DNA of 64,000 nucleotides, taken from assembly GCA_965219305.1 (NCBI GenBank), contig OZ244725.1:496001-560000 (forward strand), written 5' to 3'. Under the pieces are notes generated by a model. It saw nothing but the letters and a program-made list of their open reading frames with translations. It was not told the origin of the DNA and ran no database searches. This DNA is from DATHTS01 sp965219305. Lineage in GTDB: Bacteria; Acidobacteriota; Blastocatellia; Pyrinomonadales; Pyrinomonadaceae. Shown here one piece after another: positions 63,609 through 64,000 of the stretch. How positions within the stretch are numbered: position 1 is the first letter of the stretch; each line of letters opens with the position of its first letter. Both the position numbers and the translations under genes were made by a program.

Positions 63609-63819
63609 CGAAGATGATGAAATGAAATCGGAATACAGATTCGATTATTCCAAAGCGCGACCAAATCGTTTTGCAGAAGAATATAATCGAACTCAGAGAG
63701 CAGTTGTGCTTGATGCGGATATTGCAGACAAATTTCCGAGTTCGGAATCAGTTAATGAAGCGTTGCGATTTTTGGTGAGAATTACTGAACAGCATCAGAC
63801 GGAATTAACGCACAAATGA
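63589..63819 (+). CDS. Antitoxin partner of BrnT (BrnA/CopG-like)
   Basis: 76 residues, starting inside the toxin gene (20-bp overlap). KSEYRFDYSKARPNRFAEEY is typical of antitoxins paired with BrnT-type or RelE-type toxins. A ribbon-helix-helix-like segment follows (AVVLDADIADKFPSSESVNEALRFLV). It should neutralise the toxin and repress the operon. Classical BrnA is a bit longer, so the exact family is open. ATGA overlap with the TatD gene. Confidence 0.75.
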   Translation: MKNPHIDEDDEMKSEYRFDYSKARPNRFAEEYNRTQRAVVLDADIADKFPSSESVNEALRFLVRITEQHQTELTHK

Positions 63820-64000
63820 TTTTTACAGACTCACATTGCCACATTGACGGCGAACAATTTAATGAAGACCGCGATAAAGTCGTGCGGCGTGCGAACGATG
63901 CGGGAGTAAAATATATGCTCAACATCGGGACGGGAAATCCGCACGACGGCGAGATTGCGCGGGCGGTCGAAGTTGCGGGGAATTATGAAAATGTTTTCGC
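63816..64000 (+). CDS. tatD: TatD-family metal-dependent hydrolase (3' part beyond window)
   Basis: The frame starts at ATG 63816, overlapping the antitoxin stop (ATGA), and continues to the window edge (61 codons). MIFTDSHCHIDGEQFNEDR carries the HxH metal motif of TatD DNases; NIGTGNPHDGEIARAVE follows. TatD enzymes are 3'-5' nucleases of the TIM-barrel amidohydrolase fold. Only the first barrel strand region is in view. Confidence 0.85.
   Translation, partial: MIFTDSHCHIDGEQFNEDRDKVVRRANDAGVKYMLNIGTGNPHDGEIARAVEVAGNYENVF

Noticed and set aside
1..64000. tRNA, rRNA, CRISPR array, integrase or transposase
   Set aside because: Looked for T-loop words, repeat-spacer periodicity and recombinase motifs by eye on both strands and found none. 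A covariance-model search would be needed to exclude small RNA genes fully.

Overview
The window reads as a stretch of chromosome from a Gram-negative, heterotrophic bacterium, most likely an Acidobacteriota of the Blastocatellia/Pyrinomonadales type. This is inferred from gene content, not from a database search. The pointers are a lipid A kinase (LpxK), a secreted DUF1800/DUF1501 pair, PknB-type kinases with a C-terminal membrane anchor, anti-sigma/ECF pairs beside TPR-CHAT proteins, and Asn-rich (N-x-N) linkers behind the membrane anchors of several exported proteins. Nearly all genes are single-copy housekeeping or envelope functions. I see no rRNA, tRNA, CRISPR array, prophage or transposase.

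Layout. 1-2.9 kb: an Nramp-like transporter with a cNMP-gated MscS channel (partial). 3.1-6.9 kb: a TrpD-family enzyme, LpxK and a probable pseudokinase. 7-10.6 kb: CTP synthase, preceded by a palindromic repeat and an array of 20-bp repeats, then a small membrane protein and a DUF3298-type exported protein. 11-15.2 kb: cell-wall enzymes (M23 peptidase, L,D-transpeptidase, two tandem M15/VanY-like paralogues). 15.4-18.8 kb: CarB. 19-25.4 kb: a C11 (clostripain) protease and a TPR-CHAT protease in one operon, tail-to-tail with an anti-sigma/ECF sigma operon. 25.5-30.7 kb: zinc-ribbon and membrane proteins, then rpoD-dnaG. 30.8-38.6 kb: TPR lipoprotein-like protein, PheT, isoaspartyl peptidase, a methyltransferase and GyrA. 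38.8-43.1 kb: tandem PilZ protein, PlsC, an intact Ser/Thr kinase and a HhH-GPD glycosylase. 43.4-51.7 kb: DUF1800-DUF1501, a TIM-barrel isomerase, DUF6702 and an M1 aminopeptidase. 51.9-57.1 kb: sirtuin, NagA, a SIS-domain deaminase, LarC and FolE. 57.1-64 kb: a secreted unknown, a JAB-like gene broken by an in-frame TAG, an M28 peptidase, MetG, a lipoprotein, a BrnT-type toxin-antitoxin pair and TatD (partial).

How it fits together. Many genes build or digest the envelope: LpxK, PlsC, M23, L,D-transpeptidase, VanY-like, NagA and the GlcN-6-P deaminase. Others digest protein (M1, M28, C11, CHAT, isoaspartyl peptidase), which suits a peptide- and cell-wall-recycling life style. The most system-like locus is the two-protease operon facing an ECF sigma/membrane anti-sigma pair. 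It resembles, without CRISPR, the known logic in which a TPR-CHAT protease controls a sigma factor.

The other notable layer is repeat DNA. Several kinds occur: heptanucleotide tandem repeats embedded in frame in pheT, metG, larC and the asparaginase gene; an exact 20-bp-period array between pyrG and its upstream neighbour; two copies of a ~100-bp palindrome with different but equally folding interiors; and hairpins built of ~10-bp words. Several start codons were moved inward from the longest open frame to keep signal peptides or family N-termini. One gene (TPR-CHAT) seems to start at CTG.
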